From positions 62,001 to 126,000 of the forward strand of contig QGGY01000001.1 of the NCBI GenBank assembly GCA_003148945.1: a stretch of 64,000 nt of DNA, in the 5' to 3' direction. Positions 42,605-52,413 of this stretch are shown one piece after another. Under the pieces are notes generated by a model. The model saw only the letters and a program-made list of their open reading frames with translations. It did no database searches and was not told the DNA's origin. This DNA comes from Murimonas intestini (GTDB taxonomy: Bacteria > Bacillota > Clostridia > Lachnospirales > Lachnospiraceae). Position numbers and translations under genes: made by a program. The number at the start of each line of letters is the position of its first letter. The first letter of the stretch is position 1.

Positions 42605-44850
42605 GAAAAAGGCCTATGTGTCTGGCCTGCCTCTTACTCCTTCTGGGAATGCTTCTTTTTTCTTCCGGCGCGTCTGATAAAGACGCAGACCGGAAGATAT
42701 CAGGAAATGATTCTGTCAGTGTGGAAGGGCAGGTCTATAAACGTGAAGAGAAGGCGAACAGCCTTCAGATATATCTGAAAAACATTTCTATTATTCAGCC
42801 CGGTCAAACCGGGAGTCAGAATACCAGCCAGCCGGAAAATGCAGAAAATTACGGTGCAATGCTGGAAAAATCCAATTTATTAATCCGTCTTGATAAAAAT
42901 CAGAATAAAATAAAAATAGGTACATATGTGCGGGCAGCAGGGATACTTAAAGAACCTGAAAAAGCTACGAATCCGGGCCAGTTTGATTTTGCCCGGTATT
43001 ATGCAGCTAAAGGAATATACTATATCCTGGATGATGCCAGAACTCTGGCGGTCTCCGGCTCATATGACCTTATCCTGGAAACACTCTGCAGCCTCAGAGA
43101 GACGCTGGCAAAGAAATTTGATGAAATAGGAGGGGAAGATGCGGGATTTCTGCAGGCCATGCTGCTGGGGGAAAAGTCCAATCTGGAAGAGGAAATGAAA
43201 GACCTTTATCAGCTGGGAGGTATCTCTCACATTTTGGCCATATCAGGGCTCCATATATCCCTGCTGGGAATGGCTCTCTATAAGTGGCTCAGGAAACATG
43301 GGACAGGCTTTTTATGTGCCGGTCTGATAAGCGGCCTTCTGATGGCTGCATACTGCGTGATGACAGGGTTTGGCGTCTCGGCAAAGAGGGCGCTGCTTAT
43401 GTATCTTGTCTATCTGGGAGCGCAGATTTTTGGAAGGACGTATGACCTTCTGTCAGGGCTGGCTTTTTCTGCTGTTGTCATTCTTACCGGTTCACCGGAA
43501 CTTCTTGGGGATGTCTCATTTCTTCTTTCATTTCTGGCTATACTGGGCCTTGGAACACTTCAGCCTCTCATAGCCTCCATATTCCACGTAAATAATAAAA
43601 TAATCCTGGGTATACTGTCAGGGGCGGCCATCCAGATCATAACGGTGCCCGTGAGCCTGTGGTTCTTTTATGAGACCTCTCTGTTCGGACTGGTGCTCAA
43701 TCTGATCGTGCTGCCCCTGCTGCCTCTTGTGCTGGCCTTCGGGGCCGCCGGAGCTGCGGTTGGTTTTATCAGTATAAAAGCGGGGATTATCTGCTTTGCT
43801 CCCTGCCACTATCTGCTGAAGCTGTATGAACTTCTCTGCCGTCTGGCTGCATCACTTCCGGGTTCCCGGATTGTTCTGGGGCAGCCTGAAATATGGCAGC
43901 TGTTTGTTTACTACGGGCTTATCGCAGGACTGTTTCTGGGGGCGCGAATATACGGCAGGTTCACGGACAGTTCCCGCGTCCCCGGATGTCTGGGAGGAGC
44001 TGCCTTTCTGGCTGCTTTGGGCACAGTTCTTGTGCTGGATACCTCATCAGGGCTCAGGATAACATTTCTGGATGTGGGACAGGGGGACGGCATTTGCATA
44101 CAGTCGGATACAGGAAAGGTTTATTTTATAGACGGCGGAAGCAGCTCTGAGAAGTCTGTGGGTAAATACAGGATCATACCCTTTCTTAAGTATTACGGCA
44201 TCAGTTATCTGGATGGGCTGATACTGACCCATGGGGATGAGGACCATATAAACGGAGCCAGAGAGCTGATAGAAGGAAAGGAGGGAATAGGGATCGGCTG
44301 TCTTATACTGCCTGATGTGAGTACTGATGATGAGATTTACAGAGAACTTGAGAGTTTGGCGAAGGAGAGGAGGATTCCTGTACAGTATTTAAACAGCGGC
44401 ATGAGTATACAGGAGAAGGACGGCCTTTCTCTTGTATGTCTTCACCCTGCAGCAGGGTATAAAGCCTCGTCCAGAAACGGGGAGTCATCAGTTATCATGC
44501 TGTCATATGGAAGCTTCCGGGCGCTCTTCACAGGTGATCTGGAAGAGGCGGAGGAGAGGATGCTGCTGAGACAGCAGGCATTTTCCAGAGTTGATGTTTT
44601 AAAGGCAGCCCATCACGGGTCAAAGAATTCTACAACGGATGAGTTTCTGCAGGTGACAAGACCTGAAGCAGCAGTGATCTCATGCGGTGAGGGAAACAGA
44701 TATGGACATCCGCACAAGGAGCTTCTTTTAAGACTGGGAGAAGCCGGCTGCCGCTCTTATCTGACAAAAGACCTGGGAGCCGTGCAGGTAGTGACAGACG
44801 GAGATAGGTATACCTTGTCGTGCGGAGCACGCCCATCCGGGAGGATGTGA
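42601..44850 (+). CDS. comEC: ComEC/Rec2-type DNA uptake channel with metallo-beta-lactamase domain
   Basis: 749 residues. It has an N-terminal DUF4131-like section, a central competence membrane domain of about seven helices (GISHILAISGLHISLLG, SGLAFSAV), and a C-terminal metallo-beta-lactamase domain from about residue 480 with DVGQGDG, THGDEDHING and AHHGSKN. It transports single-stranded DNA across the membrane. The TTG start has GGGAGGG upstream and overlaps the lipoprotein stop. The last 14 codons lie in a 63-bp tandem repeat, so the true C-terminus is probably altered from the family form. Confidence 0.93.
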   Translation: MRKRPMCLACLLLLLGMLLFSSGASDKDADRKISGNDSVSVEGQVYKREEKANSLQIYLKNISIIQPGQTGSQNTSQPENAENYGAMLEKSNLLIRLDKNQNKIKIGTYVRAAGILKEPEKATNPGQFDFARYYAAKGIYYILDDARTLAVSGSYDLILETLCSLRETLAKKFDEIGGEDAGFLQAMLLGEKSNLEEEMKDLYQLGGISHILAISGLHISLLGMALYKWLRKHGTGFLCAGLISGLLMAAYCVMTGFGVSAKRALLMYLVYLGAQIFGRTYDLLSGLAFSAVVILTGSPELLGDVSFLLSFLAILGLGTLQPLIASIFHVNNKIILGILSGAAIQIITVPVSLWFFYETSLFGLVLNLIVLPLLPLVLAFGAAGAAVGFISIKAGIICFAPCHYLLKLYELLCRLAASLPGSRIVLGQPEIWQLFVYYGLIAGLFLGARIYGRFTDSSRVPGCLGGAAFLAALGTVLVLDTSSGLRITFLDVGQGDGICIQSDTGKVYFIDGGSSSEKSVGKYRIIPFLKYYGISYLDGLILTHGDEDHINGARELIEGKEGIGIGCLILPDVSTDDEIYRELESLAKERRIPVQYLNSGMSIQEKDGLSLVCLHPAAGYKASSRNGESSVIMLSYGSFRALFTGDLEEAEERMLLRQQAFSRVDVLKAAHHGSKNSTTDEFLQVTRPEAAVISCGEGNRYGHPHKELLLRLGEAGCRSYLTKDLGAVQVVTDGDRYTLSCGARPSGRM

Positions 44851-44994
44851 ATTATGGGATGCACGGAGGTGTATACCTTGTCGTGCGGAGCACGCCCATC
44901 CGGAAGGATCTGAATTATGGGATGCACGGAGGTGTATACCTTGTCGTGCGGAGCACGCCCATCCGCAGGATTAAATTATGGGATGCACGGAGGT
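44808..44994. repeat. 63-bp tandem repeat, three copies, at the end of comEC
   Basis: Units at 44808-44870, 44871-44933 (63 bp each) and 44934-44994 (61 bp) are nearly identical. The first holds the last codons and stop of comEC. Each unit can form a CGTGC-GGA-GCACG hairpin and an ATCC-loop-GGAT hairpin whose loops vary (GGGA, GGAA, GCA) while the stem stays. A further GTATAA start of a fourth unit follows. The period equals 21 codons. There are no spacers, so it is not CRISPR. Confidence 0.9.
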
Positions 44995-45160
44995 GTATAA
45001 AATTTTTGGAAAAATAAAGGAAAATAAATTTTTTTGCAGAATATAATAATAAAGGCAGAAGTTGGTTATGAGGCATTAGAAAATTATTATCCGCGGAACC
45101 GCGCTTTTATCGGAGCCGTGAATAGCAGCATTAAAAATACTGGTAGGGAGGAATGGCGCT

Positions 45161-46165
45161 ATGACGATACGTGAGATGGCTGAGCTTCGGGAAGAGGAGT
45201 ATTTCAGCCCGTTTGCATCACTGAGCAGGAATTCAAGGGGCAGGGATGTCTTTGAAGAACAGTGTGACATCCGCCCTGTATATCAAAGAGACAGAGACAG
45301 GATACTGCATTCTAAGGCTTTTCGCAGGCTGAAGCATAAGACACAGGTCTTTCTGACCCCCCAGGGGGATCATTACAGGACGCGCCTCACCCACACACTT
45401 GAGGTGTCTCAGACAGCCAGGACGATTGCCAGGGCTTTGAGAATGAATGAAGACCTGACAGAGGCCATAGCTCTGGGACATGATCTGGGGCATACACCAT
45501 TTGGCCATTCAGGGGAAAGTGCGCTCAATGAAGTCTGTCCTCTGGGATTTACACACTTTGAGCAGAGCCTGAGGGTGGTGGAGCTTCTGGAAAAGAAAGG
45601 CAGGGGGCTGAACCTGACCTGGGAAGTGAGGGACGGCATATTGAACCACAGGACAGCGGGCAGCCCAAGTACGCTGGAAGGAAAGATCGTCCGTCTCTCT
45701 GACAAGATAGCCTATATAAACCATGACATCGACGATGCCGAACGTGCGGGAATTTTAACGGAAGAAGAGATTCCACTGGAATATCGGAGGATTCTGGGCT
45801 ATACTATTCGTGAACGCTTAAATACGCTGATACATGATATTGTGCGAAACAGCGAGGGCAGGCCGGACATCATCATGTCTCCCCACATGGAAAAAGCCAT
45901 GCAGGATCTGAGGCATTTTATGTTTGAGCATGTCTACAAAAATCCAAAGGCAAAGAGCGAGGAATCTAAGGCCAAGAATATGCTCAGAGAGCTCTATGGC
46001 TATTACAGCCGCCATTTGGATGCCATGCCCGCTGAATATCTGGAGCTTATAGACAGAGGCGAAGCAGAAGAGCGGGTCGTTTGTGACTACATAGCCGGGA
46101 TGACAGACCAGTATTCAATGGCCAGATTCAGCGAGCTGTTCATCCCAAAAGCATGGCAGTATTAA
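45161..46165 (+). CDS. dgt: deoxyguanosinetriphosphate triphosphohydrolase-like protein
   Basis: 334-residue HD-superfamily hydrolase of dNTPs, the first gene of a dgt-dnaG-rpoD order typical of Clostridia. The histidine and HD motifs are visible: RLTHTLEVSQTARTIAR and ALGHDLGHTPFGHSGE. It controls dNTP pools. AGGGAGG precedes the ATG. dnaG follows after 12 bp, so the genes are co-transcribed. Confidence 0.93.
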   Translation: MTIREMAELREEEYFSPFASLSRNSRGRDVFEEQCDIRPVYQRDRDRILHSKAFRRLKHKTQVFLTPQGDHYRTRLTHTLEVSQTARTIARALRMNEDLTEAIALGHDLGHTPFGHSGESALNEVCPLGFTHFEQSLRVVELLEKKGRGLNLTWEVRDGILNHRTAGSPSTLEGKIVRLSDKIAYINHDIDDAERAGILTEEEIPLEYRRILGYTIRERLNTLIHDIVRNSEGRPDIIMSPHMEKAMQDLRHFMFEHVYKNPKAKSEESKAKNMLRELYGYYSRHLDAMPAEYLELIDRGEAEERVVCDYIAGMTDQYSMARFSELFIPKAWQY

Positions 46166-46177
46166 GGAGAGACATAA

Positions 46178-47947
46178 ATGTATTACCCAGAAGAACTTGT
46201 AGAAGAGATAAGAGAAAAAAATGATATTGTGGATGTGATTTCAGGGTATGTGAAGCTGCAACGAAAAGGGAGCTCTTATTTTGGGCTGTGCCCGTTCCAT
46301 AATGAGAAATCCCCTTCATTTTCTGTCAGCCCCGGAAAGCAGATGTACTACTGCTTTGGCTGCGGCGCAGGAGGGAATGTATTTACTTTCATAATGGAAT
46401 ATGAGAATTATTCCTTTCCTGAGGCGCTGAAATTCCTGGCTGAGCGGGCAGGGGTAACTCTGCCTGAGCAGGAGTATTCTGCAGAGATGAGGAAACAGCA
46501 GGATCTGAAAGGGCGCATACTGGAGCTTAATAAAATGGCTGCCAAGTATTTCTATTACCAGCTGCGGACAGAGAATGGAGCCCAGGCCATGGAATACCTG
46601 AAAGGACGCCGGCTTTCAGACGAGACGATCAAGGGATTCGGGCTGGGATATGCAAACAAGTACAGTGATGACCTGTACCGGTATCTGAAAAAACAGGGCA
46701 TATCGGACGAGCTGCTCAGAGAATCAGGACTGATGAATGTGGACGAGCGTCACGGCATGTATGATAAATTCTGGAACAGGGTCATATTCCCCATCATGGA
46801 TGTGAACGGCAGGGTGATCGGATTCGGCGGCCGTGTTATGGGGGACGGAAAGCCCAAATACTTAAACTCTCCGGAGACAAAGGTATTTGACAAGAGCAGA
46901 AACCTCTACGGGCTGAATATCGCCAGAACCTCCAGGCAAAAGAATCTGCTTGTATGTGAGGGATATATGGATGTGATTTCCATGCATCAGGCAGGCTTTA
47001 AGAATGCAGTGGCCTCTCTTGGCACAGCGCTCACCACGCAGCATGCCAGCCTGCTGAAAAGGTATACCGACGAGGTGATCCTCACCTATGACAGTGACGC
47101 TGCAGGCACAAAAGCCGCCCTCAGGGCTGTTCCCATCCTGAAGGCGGCAGGGATAGCTGCAAGAGTGCTGCATATGGATCCGTATAAGGATCCTGATGAG
47201 TTTATTAAAGCGGAAGGTGCAGAAGCATTCCAGGAGAGGATAGATAAAGCAGAAAACAGCTTTATGTTTGAAATATCTGTACTGGAAAAAGAATATGATA
47301 TGAAAGACCCTGAGGGCAAGACCTCATTTTTTAACGAGACGGCGAAAAAGCTGGCAGCGTTTGAGGTGGAGCTGGAGAGGGAAAATTATATTGAGGCCAC
47401 GGCTGCCAAATACCATATCGGCTTTGATAATCTGAGAAAGCTGGTAAACAGGATGGCGCTGCGGGGCGCTGCGGCAGCAGAGAACACGGTTGTACGGCCA
47501 AGACGGCAGGCAGAGGTGAAGGATGACGGAATGCAGAAATCCCAGCGGCTCCTGCTCACATGGCTGATTGAAAACCCCTCTCTTTTTAAGACAGTGAAAG
47601 AGTATATCGGTCCAAAGGATTTTACTACAGAGATGTACAGGACAGTGGCTGAAATGCTTTTTGAGCAGTATGAAGGGGGCGAATTGAATCCCGCCAAGAT
47701 CATAAATCATTTTATGGAGCCGGAACAGCAGAGGGAAGCGGCGGCGCTGTTTAATACAAATATAAGAGTGGAGACAAAGGAGGAACTGTCAAAAGCAGTC
47801 AAAGAAACAATTGGAAAAATCGTGCAGAACAGCATCGAATATCAGACGGCTCATTTGGACCCTGCGGATTTAGCCGGACTTCAGCAGATAGTCATGAGCA
47901 AGAGACGTCTGCAGGATCTTGAAAAGCTGCATATTTCCCTGGATTAG
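46178..47947 (+). CDS. dnaG: DNA primase
   Basis: Makes RNA primers for replication. The 589 residues include the N-terminal zinc ribbon (C38, H41, C59, C62), the TOPRIM catalytic core with the conserved glutamate in [12 protein letters not shown] and acidic YDSDAAG, and a C-terminal helicase-binding domain that looks shorter and less conserved. AAGGAGAG precedes the ATG. It lies between dgt and rpoD. Confidence 0.96.
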   Translation: MYYPEELVEEIREKNDIVDVISGYVKLQRKGSSYFGLCPFHNEKSPSFSVSPGKQMYYCFGCGAGGNVFTFIMEYENYSFPEALKFLAERAGVTLPEQEYSAEMRKQQDLKGRILELNKMAAKYFYYQLRTENGAQAMEYLKGRRLSDETIKGFGLGYANKYSDDLYRYLKKQGISDELLRESGLMNVDERHGMYDKFWNRVIFPIMDVNGRVIGFGGRVMGDGKPKYLNSPETKVFDKSRNLYGLNIARTSRQKNLLVCEGYMDVISMHQAGFKNAVASLGTALTTQHASLLKRYTDEVILTYDSDAAGTKAALRAVPILKAAGIAARVLHMDPYKDPDEFIKAEGAEAFQERIDKAENSFMFEISVLEKEYDMKDPEGKTSFFNETAKKLAAFEVELERENYIEATAAKYHIGFDNLRKLVNRMALRGAAAAENTVVRPRRQAEVKDDGMQKSQRLLLTWLIENPSLFKTVKEYIGPKDFTTEMYRTVAEMLFEQYEGGELNPAKIINHFMEPEQQREAAALFNTNIRVETKEELSKAVKETIGKIVQNSIEYQTAHLDPADLAGLQQIVMSKRRLQDLEKLHISLD

Positions 47948-48006
47948 GGAAAGAATACAGGATAAATGAGAGTGAAACGCCGGGATGGTGCTACGGAAGG
48001 AAGGTA

Positions 48007-49086
48007 ATGGCAGTGGAAGAACAATTAAAGACCTTACTGGAATATGCAAAAAAACGAAAGAATGTATTAGAGTACGAAGAAATCTTTAATTTTTTCCCCA
48101 GACAGGACTGGAGTGAGGAAAAATGTGATAAAGTTCTGGAGTTTTTAGAAGAGCACGGCGTGGATGTTTTGCAGGTTAATGAAGAGGTGCCGGAATTTCT
48201 GGAGGAAGAAGAGGAGATCGTCCCGGAGGAGATAGATCTGTCTGTCCCGGAAGGAGTCGGCACAGATGATCCTGTGCGCATGTATCTGAAGGAGATAGGC
48301 AAAGTTCCGCTGCTGACTCCGGAGGAGGAGACGAGACTGGCGCTTTTGATAGAGCAGGGGGACGAGGAGGCCAAAAAGCGGCTGGCGGAATCGAACCTTC
48401 GTCTTGTGGTGAGTATAGCGAAGAGGTATTCAGGAAGAGGGATGCAGCTTCTGGACCTTATCCAGGAAGGAAACCTGGGCCTTATTAAAGCTGTCGATAA
48501 ATTTGACCATCAGAAAGGGTTTAAATTCAGCACTTATGCTACCTGGTGGATACGCCAGGCCATCACAAGGGCTATCGCCGACCAGGCCAGGACGATCAGG
48601 ATCCCTGTGCATATGGTTGAGACGATCAACAGGGTGACAAAAGCCTCCAGGCAGCTGCTGCAGGAGCTGGGAAGGGAACCCAGTTCTGAGGAAGTAGCTT
48701 TGGCAGTGGGGCTTTCTGTTGACAGGGTACAGGAGATCAGGAAAATTTCCCAGGAACCAGTATCACTGGAGTCGCCTGTGGGTGAAGAGGAAGACAGCCA
48801 TCTGGGAGATTTTATCAGGGACGATAATGTGCCTGTTCCTGCTGAGGCTGCGGCGTTTGCACTGCTCCGGGAGCAGCTGGGAGAGGTCATGGACACTCTT
48901 ACAAGCAGGGAGCGGAAGGTCTTAAGCCTCCGGTTCGGGCTGGAGGACGGAAGGGCCAGGACATTAGAAGAAGTTGGAAAAGAATTTGAAGTAACCAGAG
49001 AAAGGATCCGTCAGATTGAGGCTAAAGCGCTGCGGAAGCTGCGCCATCCAAGCCGCAGCCGCAAGCTGAAGGATTTTCTGGAATAG
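48007..49086 (+). CDS. rpoD: primary sigma factor RpoD/SigA
   Basis: 359 residues with full housekeeping sigma regions: 1.1 at the N-terminus, VRMYLKEIG (1.2), [20 protein letters not shown] (2.3-2.4), [11 protein letters not shown] (3.2) and [18 protein letters not shown] (4.2). Its place behind dnaG is that of the canonical primary sigma gene, and region 2.4 has the usual [10 protein letters not shown]. The other RpoD-type gene at 26176 differs there. An in-frame GTG at 48013 is an alternative start with better spacing from AAGGAAGG. Confidence 0.95.
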   Translation: MAVEEQLKTLLEYAKKRKNVLEYEEIFNFFPRQDWSEEKCDKVLEFLEEHGVDVLQVNEEVPEFLEEEEEIVPEEIDLSVPEGVGTDDPVRMYLKEIGKVPLLTPEEETRLALLIEQGDEEAKKRLAESNLRLVVSIAKRYSGRGMQLLDLIQEGNLGLIKAVDKFDHQKGFKFSTYATWWIRQAITRAIADQARTIRIPVHMVETINRVTKASRQLLQELGREPSSEEVALAVGLSVDRVQEIRKISQEPVSLESPVGEEEDSHLGDFIRDDNVPVPAEAAAFALLREQLGEVMDTLTSRERKVLSLRFGLEDGRARTLEEVGKEFEVTRERIRQIEAKALRKLRHPSRSRKLKDFLE

Positions 49087-49105
49087 ACAGGGAGTTATCA
49101 TTAAA

Positions 49106-49810
49106 ATGCAGTTATCAAAAAGACTATTGTCCGTTGCTGGTATGGTAACTTCCGCAAGATGTCTTGCGGATGTGGGCACGGATCACGGATACATACCGAT
49201 ATATCTGGTGGAAGAAGGAAGAGCGGCGGCAAGTATCGCCATGGATGTGAACAGAGGACCGCTTGAAAGGGCAGAGGCAAATATAAGGAGCCATGGACTC
49301 TCATCAAAGATCATGACGCGCTTATCTGACGGGGTGCAGGCCCTGAAGGAGGGGGAAGCGGACTGGGTAGTGATCGCAGGGATGGGCGGAGGACTGGTAC
49401 AGAAGATCCTCCGTGAAGGACGTGACGTGCTGGAGGGTGTGGAACGTATTGTCCTCCAGCCGCAGTCCGGGCTGGAGGAAGTGAGAAGATTCCTGTATGG
49501 AAACGGGTATGAGATAGAGGATGAAGAGATGGTGCTGGAGGACGGAAAGTATTACCCTATGATGAGGGTGATGCATGCCCGGCAGGAGGGCAGCCTCTCT
49601 GATCTGGAGTTCATGTATGGACCTGTCCTGTTAAGAAAAAGGCATGAATGCCTTTTTAAGTATCTGGAATGGGAGCAGGCTGTCCTGGGCAATGTGCTGC
49701 AGGGGCTTGTTGGCAGAGATGGAGAGCCGGCCAGGGCAAGAAAATGTGAGATAGAAGAAAAGCTGGCATGTGCAGCAAGAGCGAAGGAGTGTTATTATGA
49801 AATGCGGTGA
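49106..49810 (+). CDS. trmK: tRNA (adenine22-N1)-methyltransferase
   Basis: 234-residue TrmK-family protein with SAM motif VADVGTDHGYIPIYL and the catalytic-loop VIAGMGGGL. It methylates A22 of certain tRNAs. It lies 19 bp after rpoD, and its last 14 bases overlap the Nif3-like gene, so it belongs to the same operon. This neighbourhood (rpoD-trmK-nif3) is common in Firmicutes. Confidence 0.93.
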   Translation: MQLSKRLLSVAGMVTSARCLADVGTDHGYIPIYLVEEGRAAASIAMDVNRGPLERAEANIRSHGLSSKIMTRLSDGVQALKEGEADWVVIAGMGGGLVQKILREGRDVLEGVERIVLQPQSGLEEVRRFLYGNGYEIEDEEMVLEDGKYYPMMRVMHARQEGSLSDLEFMYGPVLLRKRHECLFKYLEWEQAVLGNVLQGLVGRDGEPARARKCEIEEKLACAARAKECYYEMR

Positions 49811-50585
49811 TCTGATTGAGAAGCTGGAGGAGAGTTTTCCGCTGTCTTATGCCGCAGGCTGGGATAATCCAGGGCTTATGGCAGGACGCAGGGAGAAAGA
49901 GGTAAAAAGGGTCTATATTGGGCTGGATGCCACGGATGAGGTGATCCGGGATGCCAAAGAAAAAGGGGCGGACATGCTGCTGACACATCATCCCCTGTTA
50001 TTTTCACCTGTCAGAAAAGTAAATACTGACGATTTTACCGGCAGAAGGCTGGTAGAACTGATTCAAAGTGATATATCCTGCTATGCCATGCATACAAATT
50101 ATGATGTGGCAATGATGGCTCCTCTTGCCTCCCGGATGCTGGGGCTTCGGGATGAAGAAGTGCTGGATATCACCTGCACCAATGAAGTGACAGGGGAGCC
50201 TGAGGGATTTGGCAGGACAGGATGGCTTCCTGCGCCTGTGACTTTGAAGGAATGCTGTGAGCTTGTCAAAAGGGTCTTCGGGCTTGAACATGTGATCCTA
50301 TACGGGGATGAAGAGAAGGTTGTCAGCAGGGCAGCTGTATCGCCGGGTTCAGGAAAAAGCATGGTGCAGCCGGCCATTTGGACAGGTGCGGAGGTACTGA
50401 TCAGCGGAGATTTCGGACATCATGAAGGGATTGACAGCATGATGCAGGGTCTTGCGGTGATAGATGCCGGTCATTACGGGCTTGAGCATATATTCATCAG
50501 CCAGATGGAGGAATATATGAAGAAAAATCACCCTGATCTGGAGGTGTATTTGGAGCCTGTCAGGAATCCATTCAGGATCCTTTAA
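49797..50585 (+). CDS. Nif3-like dinuclear metal centre hexameric protein
   Basis: 262 residues of the NIF3/DUF34 family. Metal-binding histidines appear in LLTHHPLLFSPV and DAGHYGLEH. It is linked to trmK in many genomes, but the reaction is not established; GTP cyclohydrolase I-like and cofactor-repair roles have been suggested. The ATG at 49797 has GAAGGAG seven bases upstream and overlaps the trmK end by 14 bp. An ATG at 49770 is less likely. Confidence 0.9.
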   Translation: MKCGDLIEKLEESFPLSYAAGWDNPGLMAGRREKEVKRVYIGLDATDEVIRDAKEKGADMLLTHHPLLFSPVRKVNTDDFTGRRLVELIQSDISCYAMHTNYDVAMMAPLASRMLGLRDEEVLDITCTNEVTGEPEGFGRTGWLPAPVTLKECCELVKRVFGLEHVILYGDEEKVVSRAAVSPGSGKSMVQPAIWTGAEVLISGDFGHHEGIDSMMQGLAVIDAGHYGLEHIFISQMEEYMKKNHPDLEVYLEPVRNPFRIL

Positions 50586-50614
50586 GAATATAAGAGGGGA
50601 GGAACGCGCTATAT

Positions 50615-52303
50615 ATGACAGATATAAATAAGACATCTGAGGCAGGTATGGTACAGGTCATGATAGAGGGCCAAAAAAAGAGCTATCCCGCAGGGACACC
50701 GTACTATGATATTGCCAGGGAATACCAGCCTGGAAAAGTAAATGACATAGTGCTGGTACTGGAGGATAACAGGCTGAGGGAGCTGGGAAAGACTCTTACC
50801 CAGGACTGCACCCTTACTTTTCTTACAACGTCTGATAAAGAAGGGTTTAATGCCTACAGGCGGAGCATGACATTGTTGCTGCTTAAGGCGCTGTACCATG
50901 AAGGAGGCCATGAGAACATAGAAAAGGCCTGCATCCATTATGCGGTAAGCAGCGGTTATTACTGTACTGTAACGGGCAGTCTTGAGGTGACGGAGGAGCT
51001 GCTTAAAAAGGTTAAAGCCTATATGCTGCAGCTGGTTGAAAGAGCAGTTCCCATAGTGAAGAAAAGTGTTAATACAGATGACGCCATCTCTCTTTTTAGA
51101 AAATATGAGATGCATGATAAGGAAGAGCTGTTTCATTACAGACGAGTTTCAAAAGTAAATATTTATGATCTGGACGGCTTTGAAGATTATTTTTACGGGT
51201 ATATGGTTCCCGACACTTCATACCTGAAGTATTTTGACCTCTGTCTGTATGATGAGGGATTTGTGCTTCAGATGCCGTATATGAACAGTCCGAGGGAGGT
51301 GCCTTCATTCAATCCCCGGTCCAAAATATTCAATGTGCAGAAGGAATCCCTGAAATGGGGGGAGATGCTGGATATTACCACAGTATCTGATCTGAACCAG
51401 TACATTGTACACAGGGACATAAGGGAGCTGATCCTGATCCAGGAAGCGCTTCAGGAAAAGAAGATAGGAGAAATGGCGGCAATGATTGCGGCGCAGCCGG
51501 ATAAAAAGATTATCCTGATCGCGGGGCCGTCGTCATCAGGCAAGACTACATTTTCCCACAGGCTGTCCATACAGTTATCAGCCCACGGCTTAAATCCTCA
51601 TCCTATTCCAGTTGATGATTACTTTATAGACAGGGATAAGACTCCTCTTGATGAGCATGGAAAACATGATTTCGAATGTCTGGAAGCTCTGGACGTAGAA
51701 CTTTTTAACAGGGATATGAAGGATCTTCTGGAGGGCAGGAGAGTAGAGCTGCCGGTTTATAATTTCAGAACGGGTAAGAGAGAGTACAAGGGAAGGTATA
51801 AGAAGCTTGGAAAGGATGATATTCTTGTGATCGAGGGCATCCATTCCTTAAATGACCAGATGTCACATGCACTTCCGGCAGAGAGCAAGTTCAAGATATA
51901 TATCAGCGCCCTCACACAGCTGAATATTGATGAACACAACAGGATACCCACAACAGACGGGCGGCTGCTGAGAAGGATCGTGCGTGATGCCATGACAAGG
52001 GGAACACCTGCAAAAGGGACGATCGCTATGTGGTCTTCAGTGCGCAGGGGTGAAGAAAATTATATATTCCCCCATCAGGAAAATGCGGACATTATGTTTA
52101 ATTCAGCCCTTGTCTATGAGCTGGCGGCCCTGAAGATCTATGCGGAGCCACTTTTATTTGGGATCGGCAGGGATGAGCCGGAATACAGAGAGGCGAAGAG
52201 GCTTCTTAAATTCCTGGATTATTTTGTGGGGATTCCAAGCGAAAGCATACCCATGAATTCCATACTGAGGGAATTTGTGGGCGGAAGCTGCTTTAAAGTA
52301 TAA
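50615..52303 (+). CDS. TGS-domain nucleoside (uridine-type) kinase
   Basis: 562 residues: a TGS-like domain (residues about 12-75), a ThrRS-type second additional domain (about 80-200), and a P-loop kinase of the uridine/phosphoribulokinase family with Walker A GPSSSGKTT (about 307) and VDDYFIDRDKT. This architecture is widespread in Clostridia. It may phosphorylate uridine or cytidine; the N-terminal tRNA-synthetase-like part is of unknown use. A terminator follows. Confidence 0.88.
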   Translation: MTDINKTSEAGMVQVMIEGQKKSYPAGTPYYDIAREYQPGKVNDIVLVLEDNRLRELGKTLTQDCTLTFLTTSDKEGFNAYRRSMTLLLLKALYHEGGHENIEKACIHYAVSSGYYCTVTGSLEVTEELLKKVKAYMLQLVERAVPIVKKSVNTDDAISLFRKYEMHDKEELFHYRRVSKVNIYDLDGFEDYFYGYMVPDTSYLKYFDLCLYDEGFVLQMPYMNSPREVPSFNPRSKIFNVQKESLKWGEMLDITTVSDLNQYIVHRDIRELILIQEALQEKKIGEMAAMIAAQPDKKIILIAGPSSSGKTTFSHRLSIQLSAHGLNPHPIPVDDYFIDRDKTPLDEHGKHDFECLEALDVELFNRDMKDLLEGRRVELPVYNFRTGKREYKGRYKKLGKDDILVIEGIHSLNDQMSHALPAESKFKIYISALTQLNIDEHNRIPTTDGRLLRRIVRDAMTRGTPAKGTIAMWSSVRRGEENYIFPHQENADIMFNSALVYELAALKIYAEPLLFGIGRDEPEYREAKRLLKFLDYFVGIPSESIPMNSILREFVGGSCFKV

Positions 52304-52350
52304 GGGGAAAGGTAACTATTTGGCAGATCTGTGGATTTACAGAGGAAAAT

Positions 52351-52398
52351 AATAAGGCTGTGCAGCGCTGGGAATGGCAGGCTGCACAGCCTTTTATT
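52351..52398. terminator. bidirectional terminator between nucleoside kinase and UroD-family genes
   Basis: AATAAGGCTGTGCAGC (52351-52366) pairs with GCTGCACAGCCTTTTATT (52381-52398). The A-T flanks allow termination on both strands. Confidence 0.85.
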
Positions 52399-52413
52399 TA
52401 GAATCATTTATGA

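Noticed and set aside
44808-44994. Possible CRISPR array
   Set aside because: Units follow each other directly with no unique spacers, and there are no cas genes.
44820-45017. 65-codon frame with three 21-residue repeats over the 63-bp tandem units
   Set aside because: It starts inside comEC with GTG, has no ribosome binding site, and exists because 63 is divisible by three. It is a by-product of the DNA repeat.
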